Source: Bacteroidales bacterium
GTDB lineage: Bacteria; Bacteroidota; Bacteroidia; Bacteroidales; Bacteroidaceae
Direction: 5' to 3'
DNA: 33,418 nt
NCBI GenBank assembly: GCA_012518235.1
Contig: JAAYSY010000038.1
Location: forward strand, 1 to 33,418
The translations under genes were made by a program, and so were the position numbers. The notes beneath the pieces are model-generated. The model made no database searches and had not been told where the DNA came from. It saw nothing but the letters and a program-made list of their open reading frames with translations. Below are positions 16,546 to 24,397 of this stretch, one piece after another (position 1 is the first letter of the stretch; each line of letters starts with the position of its first letter).

Positions 16546-17490
16546 TCATTTAGAATTTTTCTTAGCAATCTCAATGTTCCGCATTAATCCTTTATATTTT
16601 GCTCGCTTAACTGCACTTTTTCTGAAGAGTTTTTGGTAATCAGACTCAGTGAGTGAATTCCATGAGTTATTGTCTGATTTAAGTAAGGAAGTTGATGGAT
16701 TGAAATCCTCAATGGTGGTAGTAGGTGATTTTGAATTCCATGGACATGCTTTTTGGCATTCATCACAACCATAAATTCGATTTCCTAGTGCACTATGAAA
16801 CTCTTGGGGTATCTCTCCTCTATTTTCTATTGTTAAATAGGATAAGCACTTTCTGCTATCTAATAAAAATGGAGCCTGTAATGCTTGTGTAGGACATGCA
16901 TCTATGCATTTAGTACAGTGTCCACAACGATTAGTTTGTGGGGAATCATAGTCTAATTCAATATTGATGAAAAGCTCACCTAAAAAGAAACACGATCCTT
17001 GGTATGGGATGATAAGTTGATTGTTTTTTCCTATCCATCCCAATCCTGCCTTCCAAGCCCAAAATCTTTCTAAAACAGGTGCTGTATCACAAAACACTCT
17101 CCCTTCAATGGGATGTAATGTATTATTGATGTAGTCAAAAAGCTGGTACAGTTTATCTTTCATGACAAGATGATAATCCTTACCATACGCATACCATGAA
17201 ATTTGATATGAATTAGTACACTGCTTTTCTATTGGATAGTAATTTAATGCGAGCGATATTATGCTCTGAGTTCCTTCACAAAGAAGTTGAGGGTTTAGTC
17301 TTTTTTCTATATTCTTTTGCATGTAATGCATCTCTGCATGATAGTTGTTTGTTAACCAACTCATATATGCGGTCTGATGTAAAGACTCAACATGCTCAGC
17401 TGAGGCTATACCACAAGCAGAAAAGCCGAGACGTTGGGCCTCGGCTTTTATTTTATTTGTAATGTCTATTTTAGAGAAGTCTGAACTCAT
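16546..17490 (-). CDS. queG: Epoxyqueuosine reductase
   Basis: Cobalamin-dependent iron-sulfur enzyme for the last step of queuosine synthesis, reducing epoxyqueuosine in tRNA. I start it at the ATG at 17490 (314 residues, MSSDFSKID), not at 17571: the extra 27 codons lie inside the deacetylase gene and look like non-family sequence, and a purine-rich AAGAAGG precedes this ATG. It has the catalytic Asp135 in CDTAPVLER, the GWIGKN loop, and two 4Fe-4S motifs: CGHCTKCIDACP (189-200) and CDECQKACP (242-250). It overlaps the deacetylase gene by 20 bases. At 314 residues it lacks much of the C-terminal extension of E. coli QueG (379). A perfect 10-bp hairpin lies within its early codons. Confidence 0.93.
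   Translation of the reverse strand: MSSDFSKIDITNKIKAEAQRLGFSACGIASAEHVESLHQTAYMSWLTNNYHAEMHYMQKNIEKRLNPQLLCEGTQSIISLALNYYPIEKQCTNSYQISWYAYGKDYHLVMKDKLYQLFDYINNTLHPIEGRVFCDTAPVLERFWAWKAGLGWIGKNNQLIIPYQGSCFFLGELFINIELDYDSPQTNRCGHCTKCIDACPTQALQAPFLLDSRKCLSYLTIENRGEIPQEFHSALGNRIYGCDECQKACPWNSKSPTTTIEDFNPSTSLLKSDNNSWNSLTESDYQKLFRKSAVKRAKYKGLMRNIEIAKKNSK
17421..17449 (-). other. Terminator-like hairpin inside the 5' coding part of queG
   Basis: AAAAGCCGAG and CTCGGCTTTT form a perfect 10-bp stem with a 9-base loop. On the queG mRNA it lies about 42-70 bases after the start codon and ends in UUUUC. It encodes ordinary family sequence (KAEAQRLGFS), so it may be chance, but the A-stem-T form resembles an intrinsic terminator or attenuator. 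Confidence 0.5.
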
Positions 17491-18085
17491 AGCCTTCTTG
17501 TTTCCAATACTCAATGGATCGAGGTAAGGCATATTGTAAGTTACCTCTATTCCATGATCGTAAGGAGTCATGGAAAGTCACTATTGATCCATTACGAGTG
17601 TATTTTACTACATTCTTAAATACACCAGGGCCATCTACAATTTTACTATAGTCCCGTGTTACTAAATCCCACATAACAATGGTATAAGCCTCTTTTAGTG
17701 CTTTGTACTGTTTGGGCTTTAGCTGACCGTGTGGTGGACGAAACAAATGACTATTGATAAGCTCCTTAGCTTTTGCTGTATTATCAATGTAGCTTTCCGC
17801 ATTGTGTTCAAATCCACGTAAGTGATTAAAGGTATGATTGCCAACACGATGTCCTTTATCAACAACCATTTGGTAAACCTCTGGGTGTTTTCTTACATTA
17901 TCTCCCACCATAAAGAAGGTAGCCTTAATTTGATGTTGATCAAGTAGGTCTAAAACCCATGGGGTAACTTCTGGTATTGGGCCATCATCAAAAGTCAAAT
18001 AGATGACTTTTTCATTTGAATCCATCCTAAAAATAGCCTCAGGATAGAATGCACGGAAAATTCTAGGGGGTTGTTCTATTAACAT
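17471..18085 (-). CDS. NodB-type polysaccharide deacetylase family protein
   Basis: Carbohydrate esterase 4 fold enzyme of 204 residues. Motif 1 is TFDDGP (31-36, base Asp33, metal-ligand Asp34), motif 2 is HTFNH (His84 and His88), motif 3 is RPPHGQ, then MWDLVTRDY and the final TFHDS with the catalytic-side His. All metal ligands are intact, so activity on an N-acetyl sugar (peptidoglycan or another glycan) is likely. There is no signal peptide or membrane anchor, so it may act on a cytoplasmic or lipid-linked substrate, or be exported another way. It starts 5 bases after the DUF2723 gene, suggesting a shared glycan, and overlaps queG by 20 bases. Confidence 0.9.
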   Translation of the reverse strand: MLIEQPPRIFRAFYPEAIFRMDSNEKVIYLTFDDGPIPEVTPWVLDLLDQHQIKATFFMVGDNVRKHPEVYQMVVDKGHRVGNHTFNHLRGFEHNAESYIDNTAKAKELINSHLFRPPHGQLKPKQYKALKEAYTIVMWDLVTRDYSKIVDGPGVFKNVVKYTRNGSIVTFHDSLRSWNRGNLQYALPRSIEYWKQEGYEFRLL

Positions 18086-18090
18086 CCGTT

Positions 18091-21000
18091 TTATTTTAAG
18101 TTAATCCTAGTTGAATAAATATCGTAAAGTTGGTTTAGTTTATTATCATACTGTTCGGCCAACTCTTTATTATACTCCTTCATTAATAGTTGATTAGCAT
18201 GAAGAATACTTAAATGGTATTCTATTTCACGTCCTGAAACAGCTATAGCATATGGAGTGAGACTTAAATACCAAGTAACATACTCAACTGATTTATCAGC
18301 TAGTATAGATGCTATTCTATCGCCCTCTTCTATTTTCCCTAATAAATAGAAGGCTTCTGCTAGTTGTAAAGAACCATTTTGGAAATCATACGGAACCGTT
18401 TGGTTAGGTATCATTTCTTCACAGTATAGCAAAGCATTAAGTGCTTTATCGTTTTGCTTCTCTTTTAGAAGCTCCATTATTAATGACGTAAAGATTCGTC
18501 GATGCGTATAGCACATGCGCATCGTATTTTCATCTAGATAGACTTTAGGATTATTAATACCTCCAAACTTGAACTTATTCATTAAGTTATCATACATCTT
18601 CTCTGTATCTATTTTAGCTCCTAACTCATCCATATTAAATGGAGTGAATCTGTAGGCTAATCCTTCTTGAACAAAGTGTTTGTCAAAGTTAATTCTATTT
18701 TCATTTCCTACTGTGATAGCCATATAAATAGGACGCTCCCAGTTAGCTTCTGCTAACATTTCAAGCATGATAAGCTCGTTTTTATAGAGTGCTCTTTTAC
18801 CTTTTAATGAGATGTGCATAACATCGGGTATAGAATCACCTAAAGTTTTTGGTATTAACATACCAGATTTACGTACCGCTTCTTTGTCTATAGTTATAAC
18901 TACACTATCAGTAGGTATAACTTTCAAGTCTTCTTTATCTGATCGCACCCAATATTTTAATATGTTTTTTAACTCGTATGGATTTTTTCCGAATTCATTA
19001 TATAAGGCTTCAAGAACTTCTGGACGACTATCTTGCTCTTGTCTCGCTTTTTCATATAGGCTATTCAATTGATTCTTGAATTCAGGACGAATAGGAATGT
19101 ATTCGTTGGTTCCCTCAATGTATTCAATCCGGTCCCAAGTAATAGGAAGCGAAGGAGAATTGTATGCTGGTCTTTTCATTTGATCAATATACCAGTCAGT
19201 TTGCAAATAACTTAAGTTACATGTTCTTGCATCTGTTCGGAAGCCTTCCACTTCATGGTTGTACCACAATGGGAAGGTATCATTATCTCCATTTGTGAAA
19301 ATTATAGGATTACCTTCCTCTTGTAAAGTCATTAAGTAATTTTGGCCAAAATCTCTAGCTACATAACGGTTTGATCGGTCATGGTCGTCCCAAGTTTGAC
19401 TAGCCATTTGTATGGGGACTAATAAGCAGACAACAGTTGCAATACTTGCAGATACTGTTTTATTTAGCTTCATGTGATTGTTAAGTAATCGTGCTATTCC
19501 AGCTACGCCCATACCAATCCAAATAGCAAAAGCATAGAATGAACCTGCGTAAGCATAGTCTCGCTCTCTAGGTTGCATCGGTGTTTGGTTTAAGTAAAGC
19601 ACGATAGCTATTCCTGTCATAAAGAATAAAAAGAAAACCACCCAAAATTGTTTAGCTCCTCTATTACCTCTATAAGCTTGCCAGAATAGTCCTATCAAAC
19701 CTAAAATTAAGGGCAACCCATAATATACATTACGGCCCTTATTTTCTTTTAATTCTTTAGGTAGTAGCTCTTGATTTCCTACTAGGAAATTATCAATAAA
19801 GGAGATGCCTGTAATCCAATTGCCATGCTCCATTTCTCCATGTCCTTGAATGTCGTTTTGACGACCCACAAAATTCCATAGGAAATAGCGCCAATACATA
19901 AAGTTAAGTTGGTATGAGAAGAAGAACTTTATATTTTCCCAAGCAGTTGGTATGGTTAAAGTGATAGGTTCTCCACACTGATCGTATATAACCTCCGTTC
20001 CTTTAATGGACATCCACCGTTGATAATAGTCAGCGTGTTGGCTACTATACATTCGAGGGAAGAGCATATTTTGAGCATACTCATATTCTATACGTCCTGT
20101 TTTTTCAATATATACGTCTTTCTCATCAGAATTCGTTTTTTCTTTCCTTACAAACTTTGTGGTTTCTAATTTTTGACGTGGTACACAATATCCATCTTTA
20201 ATGTCCAATGCTACTTTTGATGCATAAGTTTGTCCATAAAATAAAGGACGTGTTCCATATTGTTCTCTACCCAGATACTCACCTAAAGTAAAAATATCTT
20301 CTGGGGAATTTTGATCCATAGGAGGGTTTGCTATTGAACGGATCACAATTAAGGAATAAGATGAATACCCAATTAAGATCATCATTACACAAAGCAAAGA
20401 AGTGTTGAGTACACGAGATGAAACCTTATATTTTTCATTAATACTATCACTGAATAAATAAAAAGCTAGAGCCCCCAATACTATTATACCTATAATTATA
20501 CTTGTTATACCGTGCCCATAAAAAGGGATACCAACAAGTGCTATAGTTAGTAAAAAAGAAATATTCATTCTTGTTATACTCTTTTGAGTATAGCTTTCGT
20601 ATATCCCCCATATTAATATGGATGCTAGTATAATGAGATAGGCAATAACTCCTGAGTTAAACGAGAGTCCTAGTGTGTTTACAAAAAAGAGCTCGAACCA
20701 TCCACCTACTTTTACAACACCAGGAACCATACCGTACAGAACGATGGCTACCAGTACAGCAGAAGTTATTAAAGCTAAAACTGAACCTTTGAAGTTGGCA
20801 TTTGGGTTCTTTTTGAAATAATAGACTAGAACAATGGCAGGAAGACATAATAAGTTCAGTAGATGAACTCCTATACTTAATCCTGTAAGGTAAGCTATTA
20901 AAATAAGCCATTTGTCGGAATGGGGTTGATCGGCCACTTCTTCCCACTTTAAAATTAACCAAAAAACAACAGCTGTAAAGAGGGAAGAATAAGCATAAAC

Positions 21001-21447
21001 TTCTCCCTCAACAGCACTAAACCAAAAGGTGTCGCTAAAAGTATAAGCTAGAGCTCCTACTAAACCACTTCCCATGATAGTAATAACTTGAGCTGTCGAT
21101 ATAGTAGCTTGTTTATCTTTTACCACTAACTTTTTCACAAGATGAGTAATTGACCAAAAAAGAAAAAGTATACAAGCACCACTCATTAAGGCGCTCATGT
21201 AATTTACCATTTTGGCTACAAGAGAAGGGTCATTAACAAATTGAGTGAAAAAGTTAGCAGTTAACATAAAAAAAGGAGCACCTGGAGGGTGACCTACCTC
21301 TAATTTGTATGCTGATGTTATGAATTCTCCACAGTCCCAAAAACTCGCTGTGGGCTCAATGGTTAAACAGTAAACCGTTGCAGCGATAAGAAAGACTACC
21401 CAACCAGTTAGGTTGTTTATTCTTTTATATTGTTTCATTTGCTTCAT
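18091..21447 (-). CDS. DUF2723 multi-pass membrane protein, probable GT-C glycosyltransferase
   Basis: Large membrane protein of 1118 residues. The N-terminal 650 residues hold about 12 hydrophobic segments; the first loop carries the family signature EPTASFWDCGEF (Asp38, Glu41), followed by KLEVGHPPGAPFF. After about residue 690 comes a soluble part beginning TNGDNDTFPLWYNHEVEG and including helical, TPR-like sequence near the C-terminus. DUF2723 is the family of human TMEM260, a protein O-mannosyltransferase now classed as GT117, so transfer of a sugar from a lipid carrier to protein or glycan is the likely role; this is established for TMEM260 but inferred here. The coupled deacetylase gene supports a glycan pathway. 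A TATCTTTG element lies 31 bases upstream. Start is MKQMKQYKR; the second Met is an alternative. Confidence 0.88.
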   Translation of the reverse strand: MKQMKQYKRINNLTGWVVFLIAATVYCLTIEPTASFWDCGEFITSAYKLEVGHPPGAPFFMLTANFFTQFVNDPSLVAKMVNYMSALMSGACILFLFWSITHLVKKLVVKDKQATISTAQVITIMGSGLVGALAYTFSDTFWFSAVEGEVYAYSSLFTAVVFWLILKWEEVADQPHSDKWLILIAYLTGLSIGVHLLNLLCLPAIVLVYYFKKNPNANFKGSVLALITSAVLVAIVLYGMVPGVVKVGGWFELFFVNTLGLSFNSGVIAYLIILASILIWGIYESYTQKSITRMNISFLLTIALVGIPFYGHGITSIIIGIIVLGALAFYLFSDSINEKYKVSSRVLNTSLLCVMMILIGYSSYSLIVIRSIANPPMDQNSPEDIFTLGEYLGREQYGTRPLFYGQTYASKVALDIKDGYCVPRQKLETTKFVRKEKTNSDEKDVYIEKTGRIEYEYAQNMLFPRMYSSQHADYYQRWMSIKGTEVIYDQCGEPITLTIPTAWENIKFFFSYQLNFMYWRYFLWNFVGRQNDIQGHGEMEHGNWITGISFIDNFLVGNQELLPKELKENKGRNVYYGLPLILGLIGLFWQAYRGNRGAKQFWVVFFLFFMTGIAIVLYLNQTPMQPRERDYAYAGSFYAFAIWIGMGVAGIARLLNNHMKLNKTVSASIATVVCLLVPIQMASQTWDDHDRSNRYVARDFGQNYLMTLQEEGNPIIFTNGDNDTFPLWYNHEVEGFRTDARTCNLSYLQTDWYIDQMKRPAYNSPSLPITWDRIEYIEGTNEYIPIRPEFKNQLNSLYEKARQEQDSRPEVLEALYNEFGKNPYELKNILKYWVRSDKEDLKVIPTDSVVITIDKEAVRKSGMLIPKTLGDSIPDVMHISLKGKRALYKNELIMLEMLAEANWERPIYMAITVGNENRINFDKHFVQEGLAYRFTPFNMDELGAKIDTEKMYDNLMNKFKFGGINNPKVYLDENTMRMCYTHRRIFTSLIMELLKEKQNDKALNALLYCEEMIPNQTVPYDFQNGSLQLAEAFYLLGKIEEGDRIASILADKSVEYVTWYLSLTPYAIAVSGREIEYHLSILHANQLLMKEYNKELAEQYDNKLNQLYDIYSTRINLK

Positions 21448-21478
21448 GTGTTAGTGCGTAGTGTGTTTTTGAATTGTA

Positions 21479-21486
21479 CAAAGATA
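21479..21486 (-). promoter_or_regulatory. Bacteroidetes-type -7 element for the DUF2723-deacetylase-queG operon
   Basis: The minus strand reads TATCTTTG, an exact TAnnTTTG match, 31 bases upstream of the DUF2723 ATG in the 140-base gap after the ABC ATPase gene. Confidence 0.65.
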
Positions 21487-21520
21487 ATGAATTGTGTTAA
21501 AGTTAGGGAATAAGAACTTG

Positions 21521-21539
21521 AAAAATACGATAGATCGTA
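21521..21539 (-). terminator. Weak terminator-like hairpin after the metal ABC ATPase gene
   Basis: On the minus strand TACGA and TCGTA pair around a 4-base loop and are followed by TTTTTC. It lies 49 bases after the ABC ATPase stop, where the nine-gene run should end. The 5-bp stem is short, so support is modest. Confidence 0.3.
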
Positions 21540-21587
21540 GAATTCTTTATATATATTAATAAATATAAACATCTTATTATCTGAAAT

Positions 21588-22367
21588 TTAAGTGTGATTT
21601 TTAAGTACTCTATGGGGTATGTTCCCATGCCCGAGTAGCTCTATGGGGCAATGAAACTTTTCCTCTAACCACTGATTTGAAATTTCGGTATCTGGGTGGT
21701 AATCTAAATTCTCATTTACACAAGCTATTGATTTAACTTGTTGTAATACTGTACCAATGTCGTGGCTAACGAGTACAATAGCACATTGCTTATTTATGCT
21801 TTGTAGCAATTCGTATAGTTTTGATTCAAATTCTCTATCAATATAGGTGCTAGGTTCATCTAAAATGAGAAGATCAGGATTAGAAACGATAGCTCTTCCT
21901 AATAAAGTGCGTTGTAATTGACCTCCACTAAGTTTTCCAATGGGTCTATTTTGAAACTCTGTCAGTCCCATTTGTTCAATAACATTCATAACCTTTTGCC
22001 AATGTGAAGGGCTTATTCTTTCTGTTAAGGATAGAGTAACACTTAATCCTGATGCAATAACCTCTTGAACCGAAATAGGGAAGTTTTTATCGATGCTATT
22101 GTATTGAGGAAGATACCCTAGAGTCAGTTTTTTTGTGGGTTCATTATTTTTGAAGTAACTTATAGTTCCAGTAAATTGATTATGTAGCCCAAGGATGCAT
22201 CGAATCAAGGTGGTTTTTCCTCCTCCATTAGGACCTATAATACCTAAAAAGTCATTCTTGTAAATTGTAAGATCTACATCATGAAGTACTCTTTTATTAT
22301 CATAAAAAGCATCTAGTTTATTTATTCTAACAAGTTTCTCTCCTTTATTTTCTTTTTCTGTGAGCAT
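21588..22367 (-). CDS. Zinc/manganese-type ABC transporter ATP-binding protein
   Basis: Cytoplasmic ATPase of 259 residues for a metal-ion importer. It has Walker A GPNGGGKT (45-52), the Q-loop region GYLPQYNSID typical of the ZnuC/MntB group, the signature LSGGQ (146-150), Walker B LLILDEP (166-172) and the switch His in VSHD. It starts 20 bases after the binding-protein gene, so both are probably made from one mRNA. The expected membrane permease gene is missing: the next gene downstream is DUF2723 and the upstream neighbours are mnmD and yqaA. The permease is either elsewhere on the genome or lost. The substrate class is inferred from the neighbouring ZnuA-like protein. Confidence 0.9.
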   Translation of the reverse strand: MLTEKENKGEKLVRINKLDAFYDNKRVLHDVDLTIYKNDFLGIIGPNGGGKTTLIRCILGLHNQFTGTISYFKNNEPTKKLTLGYLPQYNSIDKNFPISVQEVIASGLSVTLSLTERISPSHWQKVMNVIEQMGLTEFQNRPIGKLSGGQLQRTLLGRAIVSNPDLLILDEPSTYIDREFESKLYELLQSINKQCAIVLVSHDIGTVLQQVKSIACVNENLDYHPDTEISNQWLEEKFHCPIELLGHGNIPHRVLKNHT

Positions 22368-22387
22368 ATACCTTTAATCTATTGACG

Positions 22388-23251
22388 TTAATTTAAAGCT
22401 TTAGCTACATTGATCATCTCTTCATGCCAATTATAAGAGAGGGGGTTAATTGGAACAATCTTAGCTCCAATTTCATTAGCTATCATTTTTGCATTCTTTA
22501 TATCAAACTCGGGTTGAATAAATATTATTTTCACTTGATATTCTGTCGCTTGGTCTAATAACTTTTTGAGTTGACTTGGTGAAGGTTCTTTTCCTTCTTC
22601 TTCTATACTCAGTTGTGTTAGATTATAGGCTTGAGCAAAATAGGTTAAAGCAGGGTGATAAATCATGAAGCTTTTAGATGTACCAGGTTGCGATAATATA
22701 GATTTTATCTTTTGATCAGTTTCTATAATTCTTTGTTTCTCTTTTTCGTAGTTTAATTTATAGTGTTCTATATGAGTTGAGTCCAAAGAACATAAAGCAT
22801 TATAAATGTTCTCAATTAGGACAAGGGCATTTTTAGGGGAATTCCATAGGTGAGGTTCAATACCACCTAAGTGTTGATGTCCATGATGCTCCATTACTCC
22901 TTCATGTATTAAATCGATTTGCTTAGATAGATTAAAAAATCGAGTTTCAGGGGCATTACTTTGTAATCGATCAATCCATAACTGCTCAAAACCTAAATAT
23001 CCAGTATAAAATAAGGCTTGACTATGTGTTAAATCAATTAGCTGTTGTGGGGTTGGATCATAAGTTTCTGGACTAGCCCCTTTAGGAACCATGCAAGATA
23101 CTTCATACAAATCTCCCACTAAAACTTCCGTAAAGTAGCGTATTGGTTCTATGGTAACTGTAATTTGTGTAGCACTCTTCTTTTGTGGTGATGAGCAAGA
23201 AGCTCCTAATAATAGAAGACTAGTAAATAGAGTGAAAATTATTTTATTCAT
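22388..23251 (-). CDS. Zinc/manganese ABC transporter substrate-binding lipoprotein (ZnuA-like)
   Basis: Metal-binding lipoprotein of 287 residues. The signal sequence ends in a good lipobox, LLGASC, with Cys19 as the lipidated residue. Cluster A-1 binding-protein features are present: EPHLW with a metal-ligand His, IYHPALTYFA with the next His, IEEEGKEPSP, and a short His-rich loop (HHGHQH) like the metal-collecting loop of ZnuA. At the site where other members have DPHxYEP, this protein reads SPETYDP, so the first His ligand appears replaced by Glu. It is 8 bases after mnmD and 20 before the ATPase gene. Zinc is the favoured metal; manganese or iron cannot be excluded. Confidence 0.9.
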   Translation of the reverse strand: MNKIIFTLFTSLLLLGASCSSPQKKSATQITVTIEPIRYFTEVLVGDLYEVSCMVPKGASPETYDPTPQQLIDLTHSQALFYTGYLGFEQLWIDRLQSNAPETRFFNLSKQIDLIHEGVMEHHGHQHLGGIEPHLWNSPKNALVLIENIYNALCSLDSTHIEHYKLNYEKEKQRIIETDQKIKSILSQPGTSKSFMIYHPALTYFAQAYNLTQLSIEEEGKEPSPSQLKKLLDQATEYQVKIIFIQPEFDIKNAKMIANEIGAKIVPINPLSYNWHEEMINVAKALN

Positions 23252-23259
23252 ATTTTGTT

Positions 23260-23925
23260 TTATTCATTTTTTATGGCACATAGAATTTGTCTTTTACCTC
23301 CAGGAGGTCCTGGTAGTCTTTTAACCTCAAACCCACATCGTTGCATCATTCTTCTTATTGCTCCTTTAACGCAATAGGTTGTTAACCTACTATTGGGTTT
23401 CATAATAACATAAAGACGTTGAAATAGTTCTTCTTGCCACATATTGGGTTGTTTTTCTGGAGCAAAAGCATCAAAATAAACCAAATCGAAGTTTGCTTCT
23501 GGTAAGTTGAATATTTCTTTTGTATAATCCGCTTGTATCTTTAGCAAAGAGAATTTAGGACTTAGTTTGATCGTATGATTCCAAGAGCTGGTATGAATGG
23601 TTTGGTATAAATCGTTTGGTTTTTCGTTTAGTTGATTTATTTCGCTCCAACTTAATGGATACTTTTCTAGAGTAGTATAGTCTGTTTTTATCTCTCTTTT
23701 TTCAGCCTCTATAGCTGTAAGATATGTGTTTAATCCTGTTCCAAAACCTATTTCTAAAACAGATAGTTTCTTTAGATTAAAAGAATTAAATCCGTAGTCT
23801 ATATATATGTGTTTAGACTCTGTATATGCGCCTTTTACAGAGTGATAGTGTTCGTCTAATGAAGGAACAAAAAATGTTTTGCTACCATCATCCGTTTCCT
23901 TAACTATAATGTTTTTCTTGTCCAT
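23260..23925 (-). CDS. mnmD: tRNA 5-methylaminomethyl-2-thiouridine methyltransferase, stand-alone MnmD
   Basis: SAM-dependent methyltransferase that completes the mnm5s2U modification at the tRNA wobble position. I start it at the ATG at 23925 (221 residues, MDKKNIIVKE), one base after the stop of the upstream yqaA-like gene; the track start at 23934 is a TTG inside that gene. The SAM-binding motif LEIGFGTGLNT is at about 57-67 and the family's catalytic-side motif FDAFAPEKQP at about 151-160. It corresponds to the methyltransferase half of E. coli MnmC; the FAD-dependent oxidoreductase half is absent, as in many stand-alone MnmD proteins. In Bacteroidetes this family is often listed as DUF752/MnmC-like. 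Confidence 0.9.
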   Translation of the reverse strand: MDKKNIIVKETDDGSKTFFVPSLDEHYHSVKGAYTESKHIYIDYGFNSFNLKKLSVLEIGFGTGLNTYLTAIEAEKREIKTDYTTLEKYPLSWSEINQLNEKPNDLYQTIHTSSWNHTIKLSPKFSLLKIQADYTKEIFNLPEANFDLVYFDAFAPEKQPNMWQEELFQRLYVIMKPNSRLTTYCVKGAIRRMMQRCGFEVKRLPGPPGGKRQILCAIKNE

Positions 23926-23926
23926 A

Positions 23927-24397
23927 TTAGGCAAAATACGAAAATATTCCTTTTGCAGCCATAGCTACAACAATATATCTTGAAAGTTTACCAGTAAACA
24001 TACTAATAATAACTACTCCAATGTGGCTTCTCAGAAACCCTAAGGTAATGGCTATTACTGTACCCAATCCTGGCAAAAATGTAAAAAAAGCCATGAATGC
24101 ACTTCTTTTATTGAGAAACTTCACCATGCTTTGAAGTCGCTGTTCTGAAACCTTGAATATTTTTTTTATCCATTCCAATTTTCCTGCCCTTCCAATAGAA
24201 TAGCATGTCATACCACCTAAAGTATTTCCTATTGTTGCTGTGAGTACGCATAATGTTGCATTTAATCCAATAGATGGGTGTAGCAAGCCCAGCAGAATAA
24301 CCTCCGAGCTAAAAGGAAATGCTGATCCAGCTAAAAGAGAAGCAATAAACATCCCCCAATAACCCCAATCAATTAAAAAGGCTATAAATGTGTCCAT
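23927..24397 (-). CDS. YqaA-family small VTT/SNARE-associated membrane protein
   Basis: Small inner-membrane protein of 156 residues in the VTT (DedA-like) superfamily, closest in length and pattern to YqaA. Hydrophobic segments lie at about 4-24, 30-60 and 100-155. Family features are the GSAFPFSSEVILLGLL re-entrant region, GNTLGGMTCYSIGR, and FFTFLPGLGTVIAITLGFLR, with the conserved Gly-Pro pattern and Arg. DedA relatives transport lipid carriers or affect membrane homeostasis; the function of YqaA itself is unclear. The gene overlaps the upstream membrane-protein gene by 16 bases and precedes mnmD by one base. Confidence 0.85.
   Translation of the reverse strand: MDTFIAFLIDWGYWGMFIASLLAGSAFPFSSEVILLGLLHPSIGLNATLCVLTATIGNTLGGMTCYSIGRAGKLEWIKKIFKVSEQRLQSMVKFLNKRSAFMAFFTFLPGLGTVIAITLGFLRSHIGVVIISMFTGKLSRYIVVAMAAKGIFSYFA

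Noticed and set aside
16341-16574. 77-aa minus-strand ORF over the DUF2851 3' end
   Set aside because: It overlaps two well-supported genes and has no recognisable features.
17491-17571. 27-residue N-terminal extension of QueG
   Set aside because: It lies inside the deacetylase gene and does not look like QueG family sequence; the ATG at 17490 fits better.
20657-20962. 101-aa ORF within the DUF2723 gene in another frame
   Set aside because: The host gene is continuous and well supported here; the product is Ser/Arg-rich with no motif.
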